A stretch of 21,829 nucleotides of DNA. Origin: Paramacrobiotus richtersi. Taxonomy: Eukaryota; Tardigrada; Eutardigrada; Parachela; Macrobiotidae. The notes beneath the pieces are model-generated. The model saw only the letters and a program-made list of their open reading frames with translations. It was not told the origin of the DNA and searched no databases. The translations under genes were made by a program, and so were the position numbers. How positions within the stretch are numbered: position 1 is the stretch's first letter; the number at the start of each line of letters is the position of its first letter. Location: the NCBI GenBank assembly GCA_034698045.1, contig JAQGAU010001047.1:1-21829 (forward strand). Direction: 5' to 3'. Shown piece by piece: positions 1 to 8,446 of this stretch.

Positions 1-1459
1 CAACAGTCTCGTAGGCTTGTATGCTAACCGAAAACAACCACATCTTCTGCATTGGTTCGCTGAACCCAAAAAACTTGGTAACATTACTCAGAGAGAAAAA
101 AACAAGGAATTTTATGAACTGGGAGTTGTAACTGTCAGGTCTGTTTGTGCATAGATGTAGGCACACAAAGTTCGCGTGTTTTCAATGCTTTCCTATGGAA
201 CAGTTACTGTCGAGCATGCTGCCAATTTTTCGTGCATTTGTGCAACAGTGCATGCACGGTTGATCGCGCCTACGGCTAACTGCATGTGTTTATGCTTCGT
301 AGTTTTCGATCCGTATGTGTTCGGTAATTATTGTTATTCGTTGTCAACTTTTGTACGTTTTATAATTTCACAACATGATGTGAAACAGCCAGAATGTTTT
401 GCCGAACGTACCTATGTAAAGGTGTCCATCCGAGAGGAATGGCGCGTTGATTATCCGACCCGGTGCTTGAACCATAGTAATAACTGCGTCGTAGTAGTAT
501 CGTCGTAACACTAAATCCAGAAGTGTTTTTACCTAGGTCTGGTTTTATGCACGTGGGGTAATATATATTTACTGGAAACGTCACTGTCCACTTCCAGTTA
601 CACCTTCAATCGCATGGTTGATAATATATTATCAAAGTTTTGTCCTTGTTAAAACGTACGCATTAGCCTAGGCTTACGTCGTGCTTTCTATGGTCACTGA
701 AATTTTTTAAGAACCTTTCCACATTTTGCATGTCTTGTTTGTGTGTGGATCGTTTAAAAGAAATGGCACCGTACTGTACCTTCTCCATTTGCGTAGGGTG
801 TAAATATCTGCACCCATCCTCCGATCGGATTTGGATTTATTCAGGAAGAAACGCTTTCCTCACATTACACATACTTCGTACGTAGAAACCCTGTCTGGTG
901 GGTCGTACTGTATACTGCAACAGGCACGACAGCGCTGTGACGCCTTCTATCTCATAAAGCTAAGCGTTTTATGGGGGTGTGTTTATTGCCAAAGAATCCA
1001 AACAGAGACTTAGGATTTGTGGAAAAACGCTGGTCTGCATGCAGAAAACAAGTTTGCCTGGCTTCTTTTCAGGAACAAATGGGCTTCTAGAATCACTAAA
1101 TCCTGACAAGCATCCACCGCTGCATGGCCTCGGTATATACACTTTATGGATTTCGTTACAGTACCGTACATCAGCGAAGTACAACGCAATGAAACAGCTC
1201 CAGTTGCAGTAACTGGCGATCGCAAATTGTAAAACGTCCGATAATATGATACGAAATACAGCTTGTATCAGTATTAAAGTGATTTAGTACAATAACTAAC
1301 ACGGTCATTAACAGATGCATATAGGAGAAGCGAAACACCCATATACTAGTACTCGTACAAGCGCTGCAGCAGCCAGCATGTATCACGGATATATCGATCG
1401 TAAAATTAATTAAAGTTCTGTTATATAAGGCGTTGTCTTCTTCTTTTCTATAGGGCAAT
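1..1459. other. intergenic region, no supported gene
   Basis: No conserved domain and no splice-consistent chain of exons is visible on either strand. Several chance-length open frames exist, the longest about 107 codons from the ATG at 185, but they are Cys/Val/Ser-rich without domain structure. The part next to 1460 is the 3' flank of the minus-strand receptor gene. I saw no clear AATAAA there for that gene, so its 3' end is unplaced. Confidence 0.5.
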
Positions 1460-2855
1460 CTAGTATGGTTTAGTGGAAACCGCTTTCGAATTCGGCTCTC
1501 CCGTGCGGTCAGCAGTCGAAATACTCGGTTTGACACTATGTCCACGAATTCCGTGTCCAAAGCACCGCATCAGTCTCCGCAACGCATTCTTCATCTCCGG
1601 ACTTCCCCAGTTAAACAAAAACGGGTTAATCGCCGACAAACAGTACGCCATCCAGTACGTAATGGTGAAGAAGTCAAAGTTGTAATAGCCGGTACTCATC
1701 GACAGTGCCTCATAGCAGAAGTACGGTGCCCACATGATGATCAGCGCGGCCAGCAGCAACGATAGCAGAAAGTATATTTGTCGGTCCTTCTGAACCCGGG
1801 CAATCTCCCTGGCAACGGGGATTACGACCGTATGATCTTGAGTTTTGGCGCGGAAGAGCCCTTTGCGGCGGATTTGAAAGGTTGTTGCACAGTACGCCAG
1901 AACGGTCAGGATAGTCGGTGCCCAGAAGACAACGGCGATGACGTAAAACGGACTGGCGTATCTTGGAGTAATGAAGGGATCCCAGTAGCACTCCCTTGGA
2001 CTTTCATTAATGCCGATGTGATGTCTGTAAACAGGGTTGTTTTACGTAACACTTGCACACTGCTGACGCTTTCCAAACGTTGTCAAAGACGGTAGATTTT
2101 CACTTATGCGGTATAGTATACGGTACACCTAAGCTATCGTAAGCAGCCGGTTTATTTCGGTTATTTTGTTGCTGATCGTAGGAAAGTTTCACCGATTTCA
2201 CTAGGCTGCAGCCAAAACTGAACCTACATCTTTATTTTATTTTTAATGTTTAATCATCTTACCACTAAGAGATCGTCTACGAGTAGCGCACAGGTACGAC
2301 TAACATCGTAAACTGATATTGGCAACACCCGATGTCTAACACGCGAAAATTTAAATTAGTAAAGTGACCTTACCTGTAGTAAGACAGCGACGGAACAATG
2401 AGAACATTGCTCAACGTCCACACGCACACAATGGCAATAAAGCTCTTTGCTCGATGATGGAACCGTCTATACGAAACCGGAAAGGTCACGGCCCAGAGTC
2501 TATCTAATGAAATGATCGCTAGTGTCTGCAGCGTCAGGGAGGTGCTCAGGAAATCAAAGTACAGCCAAGCGGAACATTCAGTGTAGCTCAATGGCCAGTA
2601 CTTGTAGTACGTGTAGATGCCGTAGTAAGTCATGCCCATTGTGCCGACCAGAAAGTCCGACACAGCCAGATTGATGAGGTAGTAGTTGAATGGAGTGCGC
2701 GCGTGCCGATCGAGGATGAACGCACAGATCACCATGAAGTTGGCCAAGATAGCCACGGTAGTGATGATGCTGATGAGGGTCAGTTCCCACCAGGGAGAAA
2801 CCTCGGGATCAGCGGGGAAAGTGGTGTTGTCGTCTGTGCCATTTTCGGTAGCCAT
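1460..2855 (-). CDS. rhodopsin-class (aminergic/muscarinic-like) G-protein-coupled receptor
   Basis: Seven-transmembrane receptor, inferred to sit in the plasma membrane and couple to a G protein. Two exons are seen: 2855-2374 and 2024-1460. They are joined across a 349 bp intron (donor GTAAGG, acceptor TTTACAG) with the split codon AG|A, giving 348 aa. The start ATG at 2855 precedes an acidic N-terminus with two N-glycosylation sequons (N5, N10). Visible class A landmarks are N39 (1.50), D67 (2.50), C94 (3.25) paired with C173 in ECL2, D101 (the amine-binding Asp 3.32), W146 (4.50), W259-A-P261 in TM6, and W285/Y288 plus N294-P295 in TM7. TM2 and the D3.32/W7.40/Y7.43 set resemble muscarinic and histamine receptors. 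Odd points: DRY is D118-R119-L120, NPxxY is NPFLF, and the third intracellular loop is only about 35 residues, whereas muscarinic receptors usually have a very long one. The ligand is unknown, and another aminergic or orphan subtype is possible. Confidence 0.93.
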
Positions 2856-2953
2856 ATCGATGACTTTTGAAATCGCCAGCAGCGTTAAAGAGTTAGACAG
2901 TTGCCGATACGGTCAACTGATAATACCGGGAGAAATGTCGGAATGCGCGGCAA

Positions 2954-2996
2954 TTTATAGTGCATCGTAATGCGTTAACTGTCGCTATTGACGTCG
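2954..2996 (-). promoter_or_regulatory. candidate core promoter of the GPCR gene
   Basis: On the minus strand a TATAAA lies at 2959-2954, about 100 bp upstream of the receptor ATG. A CRE-like octamer TGACGTCG (one mismatch to TGACGTCA) lies at 2989-2996, about 35 bp further upstream. An initiator-like TCAGTTG sits at 2920-2914, somewhat further from the TATA box than usual. The arrangement is plausible for a short 5'UTR, but it is motif evidence only. Confidence 0.33.
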
Positions 2997-3811
2997 CAAC
3001 GTGTGCTGCGCGGTGGCTTCAAGGATTAGAACGCGCAGGCGTGCAGGATGATCCTGTGCAGGTATGTTCTTAACCTTGTATCGTCCACAAAAACCTCGTA
3101 ACCTGGATTATGGAAACAGATTCTATAGCTCGTTAGGGAAATCCGCATGTTTTGCTACACGGAACTTTGTTTCGTATTACTGGGTGCGCACGAATTTATA
3201 ATAATATTGTTTGACTCGTATTTGATTACATTTTCGAAAACACTTTTGTCAGTGGATTGTCATCTCTGAAGCTGAACAGGCGGAGGCCGGTACGAGCTAC
3301 GAGGTATAAACTCGTTGTTGCAGTAGGCGCGGATCGTTTCAAATTTCTCAGCATTTGTTCACATTGCTTGCTGTAATGAGAGCACCTCTGAAATGCTAGA
3401 TCAATAATAATATCGACAAGCGCTGGAACTCGCCCACTTCCTATCTTTTAAAAGACATAGACCTTCCTCACCAGTACCTATGTACTTCGAATGTCGTCAG
3501 ACGTCGGCATAGAAATGTGCGAAGACTGATAGTAATAAGAAACCTTGTACAGTATTGTACTTTTGTTGAGGAGGTCATTTCTCTGAGCGATCACATGGAG
3601 AAGAGCCTCCTGAATTGTAGTAATTTTTCACATGGTCAAGACTGGTCATCTCATGAATACTCTGTGTTTTTTTCTATCTGGCGTATTTCTTGTAGTTTAG
3701 ATTTTACAGACTGGTAACCAAACCATGGGTTTTAATACTAGCTGTACATACATGTACGCACACATTTGTGCGGTCTGATTTTCTCGAAGATCGATAACGT
3801 TTACGCATGCG

Positions 3812-3879
3812 CAGAACAATCAGCTACTTTTTCACTGAATGTGGCAGATAATTAACCGTTGCACAGAACAATCAGCTAC
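3812..3879. repeat. short tandem duplication, period 52 bp
   Basis: The 16-mer CAGAACAATCAGCTAC occurs at 3812-3827 and again at 3864-3879. It lies immediately left of a second, longer tandem duplication, so the 3.8-4.1 kb interval looks like a local duplication hot spot. Confidence 0.7.
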
Positions 3880-3962
3880 ACAATCAGGTGTGCCGCGATC
3901 CTCTCTGGCCCCTTTGTCCACTGAGCTATTCATCAGACAATGAAAAAACTTTTTCATATAGC

Positions 3963-4094
3963 AGATGCAAAAAACAACTTTTTCCCGACCCACTTTCGGC
4001 TCATAACTGTCGTCTGACAAACTATACGGGTAATTATCAGCCACATAACAGATGCAAAAAACAACTTCTTCCCGACCCACATTCGGCTGATAGC
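3963..4094. repeat. tandem duplication, period 87 bp
   Basis: A block of about 45 bp starting AGATGCAAAAAACAACTT and continuing through a TTCCCGACCCAC segment to a CTGTCGTCT end is present at 3963 and again at 4050, with only a few substitutions. The spacer between them is unrelated. Open frames on both strands run through both units, giving internally repeated peptides that are artefacts of the repeat. Confidence 0.8.
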
Positions 4095-4645
4095 TGTCGT
4101 CTTAAAGTGAATCTGACTTTCCAAAGTGTTTATTGCTGTACCGTGGTAGCATACGTGTACACACACTTTCCAGAGTTATTACAATATGTATGGTCTTCAC
4201 GAAAAGGTCAAAGATGATTATAATTCTTACGGACGATGCCGGGAAAAAGTTTACATTACAGCAGTGGAAAAATGATTAGCGGCCAACACCAAACAGATAT
4301 TTTCCTACCAACAAATTCTGTGTCGAAATTATGAGAAGTTCACGAAGACGAGGCCACATCGAGCAAGACTAGATACCGATTTCTATCCTGTAAGTGTTGT
4401 TATACGACAGACGCACCGTACTAGCAAAGGTTACAACATGCCATTTGCGCGATTTATTTTTGTTAGAAAAGGAAGCCTGATGGTTACACTTACGATATTC
4501 AAGTGTAACATTAAGGGTTTAATTTTCATTATCTCGTCATCTCGAAGACTGACAACGTCACGCCGTTAAGATCGGGTTGGATCTCCGCAGGATGTTCGCG
4601 TTAGCGTGCGCGCTGCTGTCTTTAATTTTAACAGAGATTCACTTG

Positions 4646-4989
4646 TCACTTATATGAAACGTCGCCTGTCATCGCTTGTTCATCTGACATGTACAATCTG
4701 AAATGTGAATGTTCGAAAACACTGGTTTCCGCTGCTCTTTCGTGTTTTTGATTCACAGACAGATTTACCATTCCAAGAACCTTTACATCCACGGAATATA
4801 GGGTATCTTTCATAGGTTTTAAACGCAGGTTGATTGTCAATACAGGGGAAATTACTGGCCGATATCTTGTATCCTTTTATCTAGCTGAGAGATCATGCGT
4901 GGTAATATCAAGTTTACCTTCGCGCTACTGTTCCGCCCCACGCTAATTGGGACAAAATTACAGTTTTTTCTCTGAAGCTTCTTTTCCAT
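4646..4989 (-). CDS. possible small minus-strand gene (two open segments)
   Basis: Two open segments lie in adjacent frames. The first runs from ATG 4989 to TAA 4852 (45 aa, basic N-terminus, amphipathic C-terminal helix-like stretch). The second is open from about 4878 to TGA 4646 (about 78 residues), and an ATTAAA variant poly(A) signal follows within about 25 bp at 4622-4627. A donor AAG|GTAAAC at about 4918 and an AAAAG acceptor would join them in phase, but the implied intron is only about 44 bp, shorter than the 75-79 bp minimum of the other genes here. No family is recognised. Chance open frames of this size are expected, so this is a weak candidate. Confidence 0.15.
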
Positions 4990-5064
4990 TGTTAGTTCCC
5001 CCACCTTGACTTTTACTGATTAAAGCATCAAAACGTATATTGTGCTCGCTGTTGTGAGACCGCC

Positions 5065-5199
5065 ATGATTCTGAATCGCCAGAGTGAGCTGCTAATGCAA
5101 CCGCGGATCCCTGACATTACCAGTGACGTTCTCTACATATCCGACCGCAAAGAACTGCCGTCGACAGTGCCGATGCGGTCCGTGTGTCATAATCAATAA
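5065..5199 (+). CDS. possible 44-aa small ORF
   Basis: A short frame opens with an excellent metazoan start context (ACCGCCATGA) and ends at TAA 5197-5199. An AATAAA follows at 5292-5297, about 95 bp downstream. The peptide is mixed, with no signal peptide and no known domain. It faces away from the minus-strand small ORF at 4989 with only about 75 bp between starts. Length alone does not distinguish it from chance. The start context and poly(A) signal are the only support. Confidence 0.2.
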   Translation: MILNRQSELLMQPRIPDITSDVLYISDRKELPSTVPMRSVCHNQ

Positions 5200-5363
5200 C
5201 AATGCAGCCAACTAAGCGGCGTATTGTGCACGCATAACATACATAATACTGACGGATAGATCACCTAGAAATGCTAGCCTAGTATCATCCCAATAAAACT
5301 GCATGTATCAGTAATTTCTTGGCTGCTGTGTCAGAGAGATATGCTCCGTTGTAGCATGACAAT

Positions 5364-5388
5364 AAACCCTTATTATTATCAAGGGTTT
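5364..5388. repeat. perfect 8-bp inverted repeat (hairpin)
   Basis: AAACCCTT at 5364-5371 and AAGGGTTT at 5381-5388 flank a 9-base A/T-rich loop. It overlaps an AATAAA hexamer (5361-5366). It could be a mini-inverted repeat remnant or simply a chance hairpin. Confidence 0.5.
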
Positions 5389-5667
5389 TGCTTTGAAGCA
5401 TGTGAAGAAACACTTTGCTGGTGTGATCGACGAAAAGGCGTTAAAACAGGCTAGCGTCTCTGCCGAAAAACTTATCGACTAAGACCGGAATTCCCTGTTG
5501 TACAGCAGTAAATCAAGAAATGCGTAGATTACAAACGTTCAGTAATCGGAAAAGATATGTATACGTGAATTCGTGTTCATAACCAGCCACAATGCGCACC
5601 ATCTAAAATCTCCACCAAACAGAACAAAAGACTAGCTTTTTGCTTCTGCTGATACCGCGGAAATTGA

Positions 5668-7164
5668 CTACGGGGCCTTAATTGTATTGGTATTTCCCAG
5701 TCCCTCCTTGACGGCCAGTCGGTTGTCGGTAAAGGGTGCACTGATGTCGCGGATCACAAAATAATTAGAACCCTCGTATAACTCATTATGCAAGAGCCAG
5801 CGATCGCCAATGTACAGGTCCTGTACTTTTATGCTACCTGCAACCAGCGAAAGTTTTGATTATTAACAGCTGCAGAGTGCGTTTACTGAGCGGTTTCTGG
5901 TAGTATATCTGTACGTATACAAGTATTTCGTCTATCAGGTTCATGAATTTTCTTATGCTTCTGATACGCATTTCTGTCAGATTAACACCCTCCATCTACG
6001 CACCCAAGTTAGTTACTCAAATAAATGACGATAAAACTTATGGTCCTTACTGGCTTCGATGAGGGGTGGGGGCGTCGGCGGGTCCGTCTGTGGAGCATCT
6101 GTAGGAGCTGCGGTCGGTGCCGGTGTGGTCGTCTTGTGTTTGTGGTAATACTTGTCGAAACAGGAGAAAAAGTCCCCGCATTCGTAATCGTCATCGTCGT
6201 CGTCGTCGTGGCGGTCGTGTCGTGATCGACGAGAATCCCATCGGTCGCGATCGTGCTTGCAGTCGGAGTCATGCGTATGCCTGGATCCTTTACGGCTACA
6301 CATTAAAGAACAAATATACACTGACAATCAGCTCAGTACTTGGAATATACCTGTAGGTACAGTTCCGAATGTCTGAGTTTGTGCATTACACGTCTTGGAT
6401 GACTTTGCATGTCAAAACACTAAGCACTTCGATTCGGAATGACACTAGAAATAGTTTGTCTATATTGTGAAAACTAAATGCTGTCGTTTTACTTACAATC
6501 TCATTGAAAGTATACGAAATTGTACAAAGAATATAAGTATACCGCAATTCCGCTTTAGATAAAAGTTGACAACACGCAGGTTTGAAACAAAACCTTGCGT
6601 GCACAGTGTGAACTTTTCAAACAATTTTCATACTAGCACGTGAGCTAACGTTATTATTACGTGACATTACGTATTACCTCCCAGCTGCAGCTGCACGTAA
6701 GTAAGCTGCCATCACATAAATTATGCAACCTTGTTTATGTTAATCTATGCACTGTCTTCAAGGAGATCACACCGATCGTTAATTTTGTTTTCTGTTCAGA
6801 TTCTCCCTTTTGTTACCTTACCGGGAACGGCGATAGTCCCTGTCAAAATCCCTATAGAAATCTCTGTCCAGGTCCCTGTCGCGCGGATCCCGTTGTTCAT
6901 CCATAAGAAACCGGAAATCATCGAGACTTGGTCGCCTGATTCAGATAACGTGACACTCGACATTCTGAACACAACGCACAATGGTATTTCGAAAGGTCAC
7001 GTTATTCCAAACCTGAAAGGTGGCATGAACTGCGTTCCATTCATCGAGTGGTTGTAGCGTAGCCGGTGATCGGACGGGTGACGGAATCCATGTCCGCTGA
7101 CTTCGCGGTCATAGTCGCTGCCGAGTGGTCGTGCTGTTGTTTTGCGAATTAATAAAAACGTGGT
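5668..7164 (-). CDS. unrecognised Arg/Asp/His-rich multi-exon protein (5' incomplete)
   Basis: Four exons are rebuilt from the sequence: 7164-7013, 6935-6822, 6295-6051 and 5837-5668. The introns of 77, 526 and 213 bp all have GT-AG ends (donors GTTTGG, GTAAGG, GTAAGG), and split codons agree at every junction (AG|G, CG|C, A|GT). The visible product is 226 residues. Residues 1-50 are Arg/His/Gly-rich with an N-S-M / N-G-T stretch. Residues 52-100 carry Arg-Asp repeats (RDRDLDRDFYRD and relatives). Next come a His/Asp/Arg tract with seven consecutive Asp, a Cys-containing segment (ECGDFFSCFDKYY) and a Thr/Pro linker of about 25 residues. The last 55 residues are ordered-looking and hydrophobic-aromatic, ending at TAG 5668. 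The continuation of the RD repeat across two introns is what makes the model convincing. No start codon lies in the first exon, so more 5' exons exist, and one candidate is at 8188-8260. No family is recognised. A secreted or structural protein is possible, but no signal peptide was found. Confidence 0.7.
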
Positions 7165-8187
7165 CTGAAAGTCTGAAAGTTAGTACCCACCAGTAGTATA
7201 ATTATAGGGGCAGGCATCATAATACCGCTGCGCACTAGTATATAACAGTTAAGAAGTCTGGCGAAAACCTCCATTATATTAAGAATATGCGCTAAACCCT
7301 TATGCACAATTGTTATGAAAGATTAAAGAACATCACAACTTACTAATAATAACGGAATACAGTGGAAAAGTGAATTCATTGCCATCATGTGATAAATTAC
7401 GCGAAGAAAAACTCACAGTTAGAATCTTGTTCGGGAAGAAAATAACGTTTACAGTTTCTGCGTGAGAGCTGAAAATAGTTGCTAGCGTTCGTTAGCAAAT
7501 GTTTCAGGTTTCGTGTGTGGTAACAAACTGCTTTTTGTGATAAGATTTACGGGATTTATGTAACCGTTTATCCTGGTTTGCATAACCAGCCCCGATCGAG
7601 TAAGCACCGCGGTTTACGTACAGGAACGGCCGGTATGGCATGTTTGGGTGATTTTAGGTAAACATGCTGCTGCGGTACTTAAACTCTTGCGTAAGTGAAA
7701 AAAAACCCTTATTACAAAATTTGTTTGGTCATGGACTCATGGTAAACTACATAACTGTCTGATGGAAATGCTAACGTTTTACGTAATCGAGGGCGATGTT
7801 GAAGCAGCTGCAAAACTGTTGTCCCAGACAAAGATCTCGTTAGAACGCCTACTGGTGGACGGCCGTAGACGAGGATTATGAAGTTATGAACAACATCACC
7901 GGGCGGTTGCGATATACGGCACGGCAGTGGCTCGAAAATTTCGGCACCTGAAGACAATGCTTGGTTTCTATTCCTGCCTTACCACACTTTATTGCTTATC
8001 TGCTTTGAATTTATCAGCATTGAAAACTGACTTACAGATAACCGGACCTGTAATCTGCAGTGCGTTGTTGATCCATTGTCAACACTCAAAAGTAGCATCC
8101 ATAACGAGGGCATTGCTTTTGCAAAACTGAGCACTGGCGGCACGAGTATATCGATCAGGGGGGCGTGCTCCCAGCTAGTCTCCAAAC
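7165..8187. other. probable intron/intergenic DNA between the RD-rich gene and its candidate 5' exon
   Basis: No exon can be fixed here. On the minus strand CTTTCAG acceptors occur twice in a row just upstream of 7164 (8 bp apart), preceded by a TACTAAC branch-point-like string, so 7164 is a genuine acceptor rather than a start. A plus-strand frame ending at the TGA near 7880 and a minus-strand frame at 7712-7957 are open but show no domain. This part would be intron if the 8188-8260 exon belongs to the gene. Confidence 0.35.
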
Positions 8188-8260
8188 AGTATGTTGCAAC
8201 CGCCCAGGACCGTCGTCACCATAGCCGCCCCAAGGGCTGACCTCCCGGCGCCAGTCATAC
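8188..8260 (-). CDS. candidate upstream exon of the RD-rich gene
   Basis: Minus-strand segment between a TTTATCAG acceptor and a GTTTGG donor. Its frame encodes about 24 residues beginning YDWRREVSPWGGYGDD. The exon at 7164-7013 contains the similar YDREVSGHG, and the DNA is alike there too (TATGAC, then CGGGAGGTCAGC versus CGCGAAGTCAGC). The 3' phase fits a join to 7164. A further donor at 8398 (TACAG|GTGTAA) would also join in phase and would push the gene to within about 50 bp of the DHDH ATG. The donor is weak, and an alternative one lies at 8219, so the exact exon limits are uncertain. Confidence 0.33.
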
Positions 8261-8446
8261 CTGATAAAGATTGCTGTTTATCAAACCCGCTTGATTAAGC
8301 CAGCCTTCAACAATTTGTCATTTGTGTGAATTTGTTATTGTAGAGCTCTTTCGCAGTCTCCGACGAAATCCGCGAACATCCATCGAGTTTATTACACCTG
8401 TAATTGTGTGATCCCCAGCGAACTCGTGAACCGTGTGGATTGAAAA

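Larger units (their letters stand above)
2997..4645. other. intergenic region with local duplications
   Basis: No gene is supported here. The stretch contains two short tandem duplications (annotated separately at 3812-3879 and 3963-4094). The open frames that cross the latter simply follow the repeat. A good donor-like CAG|GTATGT occurs at about 3061 on the plus strand, but I could not link it to an exon. Confidence 0.4.

Noticed and set aside
176-508. Long plus-strand open frame near the left edge
   Set aside because: It begins at GTG, with the first ATG at 185. No domain, no splice context and no coding-like composition; length is within chance for this DNA.
3888-4217. Open frames with internally repeated peptides
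   Set aside because: The repetition follows directly from the 87-bp tandem duplication; open on both strands, with no other coding sign.
4592-4657. Signal-peptide-like 21-residue frame (MFALACALLSLILTE start)
   Set aside because: It stops after 21 codons, and no usable donor precedes the stop, so it cannot be joined to a gene.
7712-7957. Minus-strand open frame upstream of the RD-rich gene
   Set aside because: It begins at TTG, has no domain, and cannot be spliced in phase to flanking exons with confidence; probably intron.
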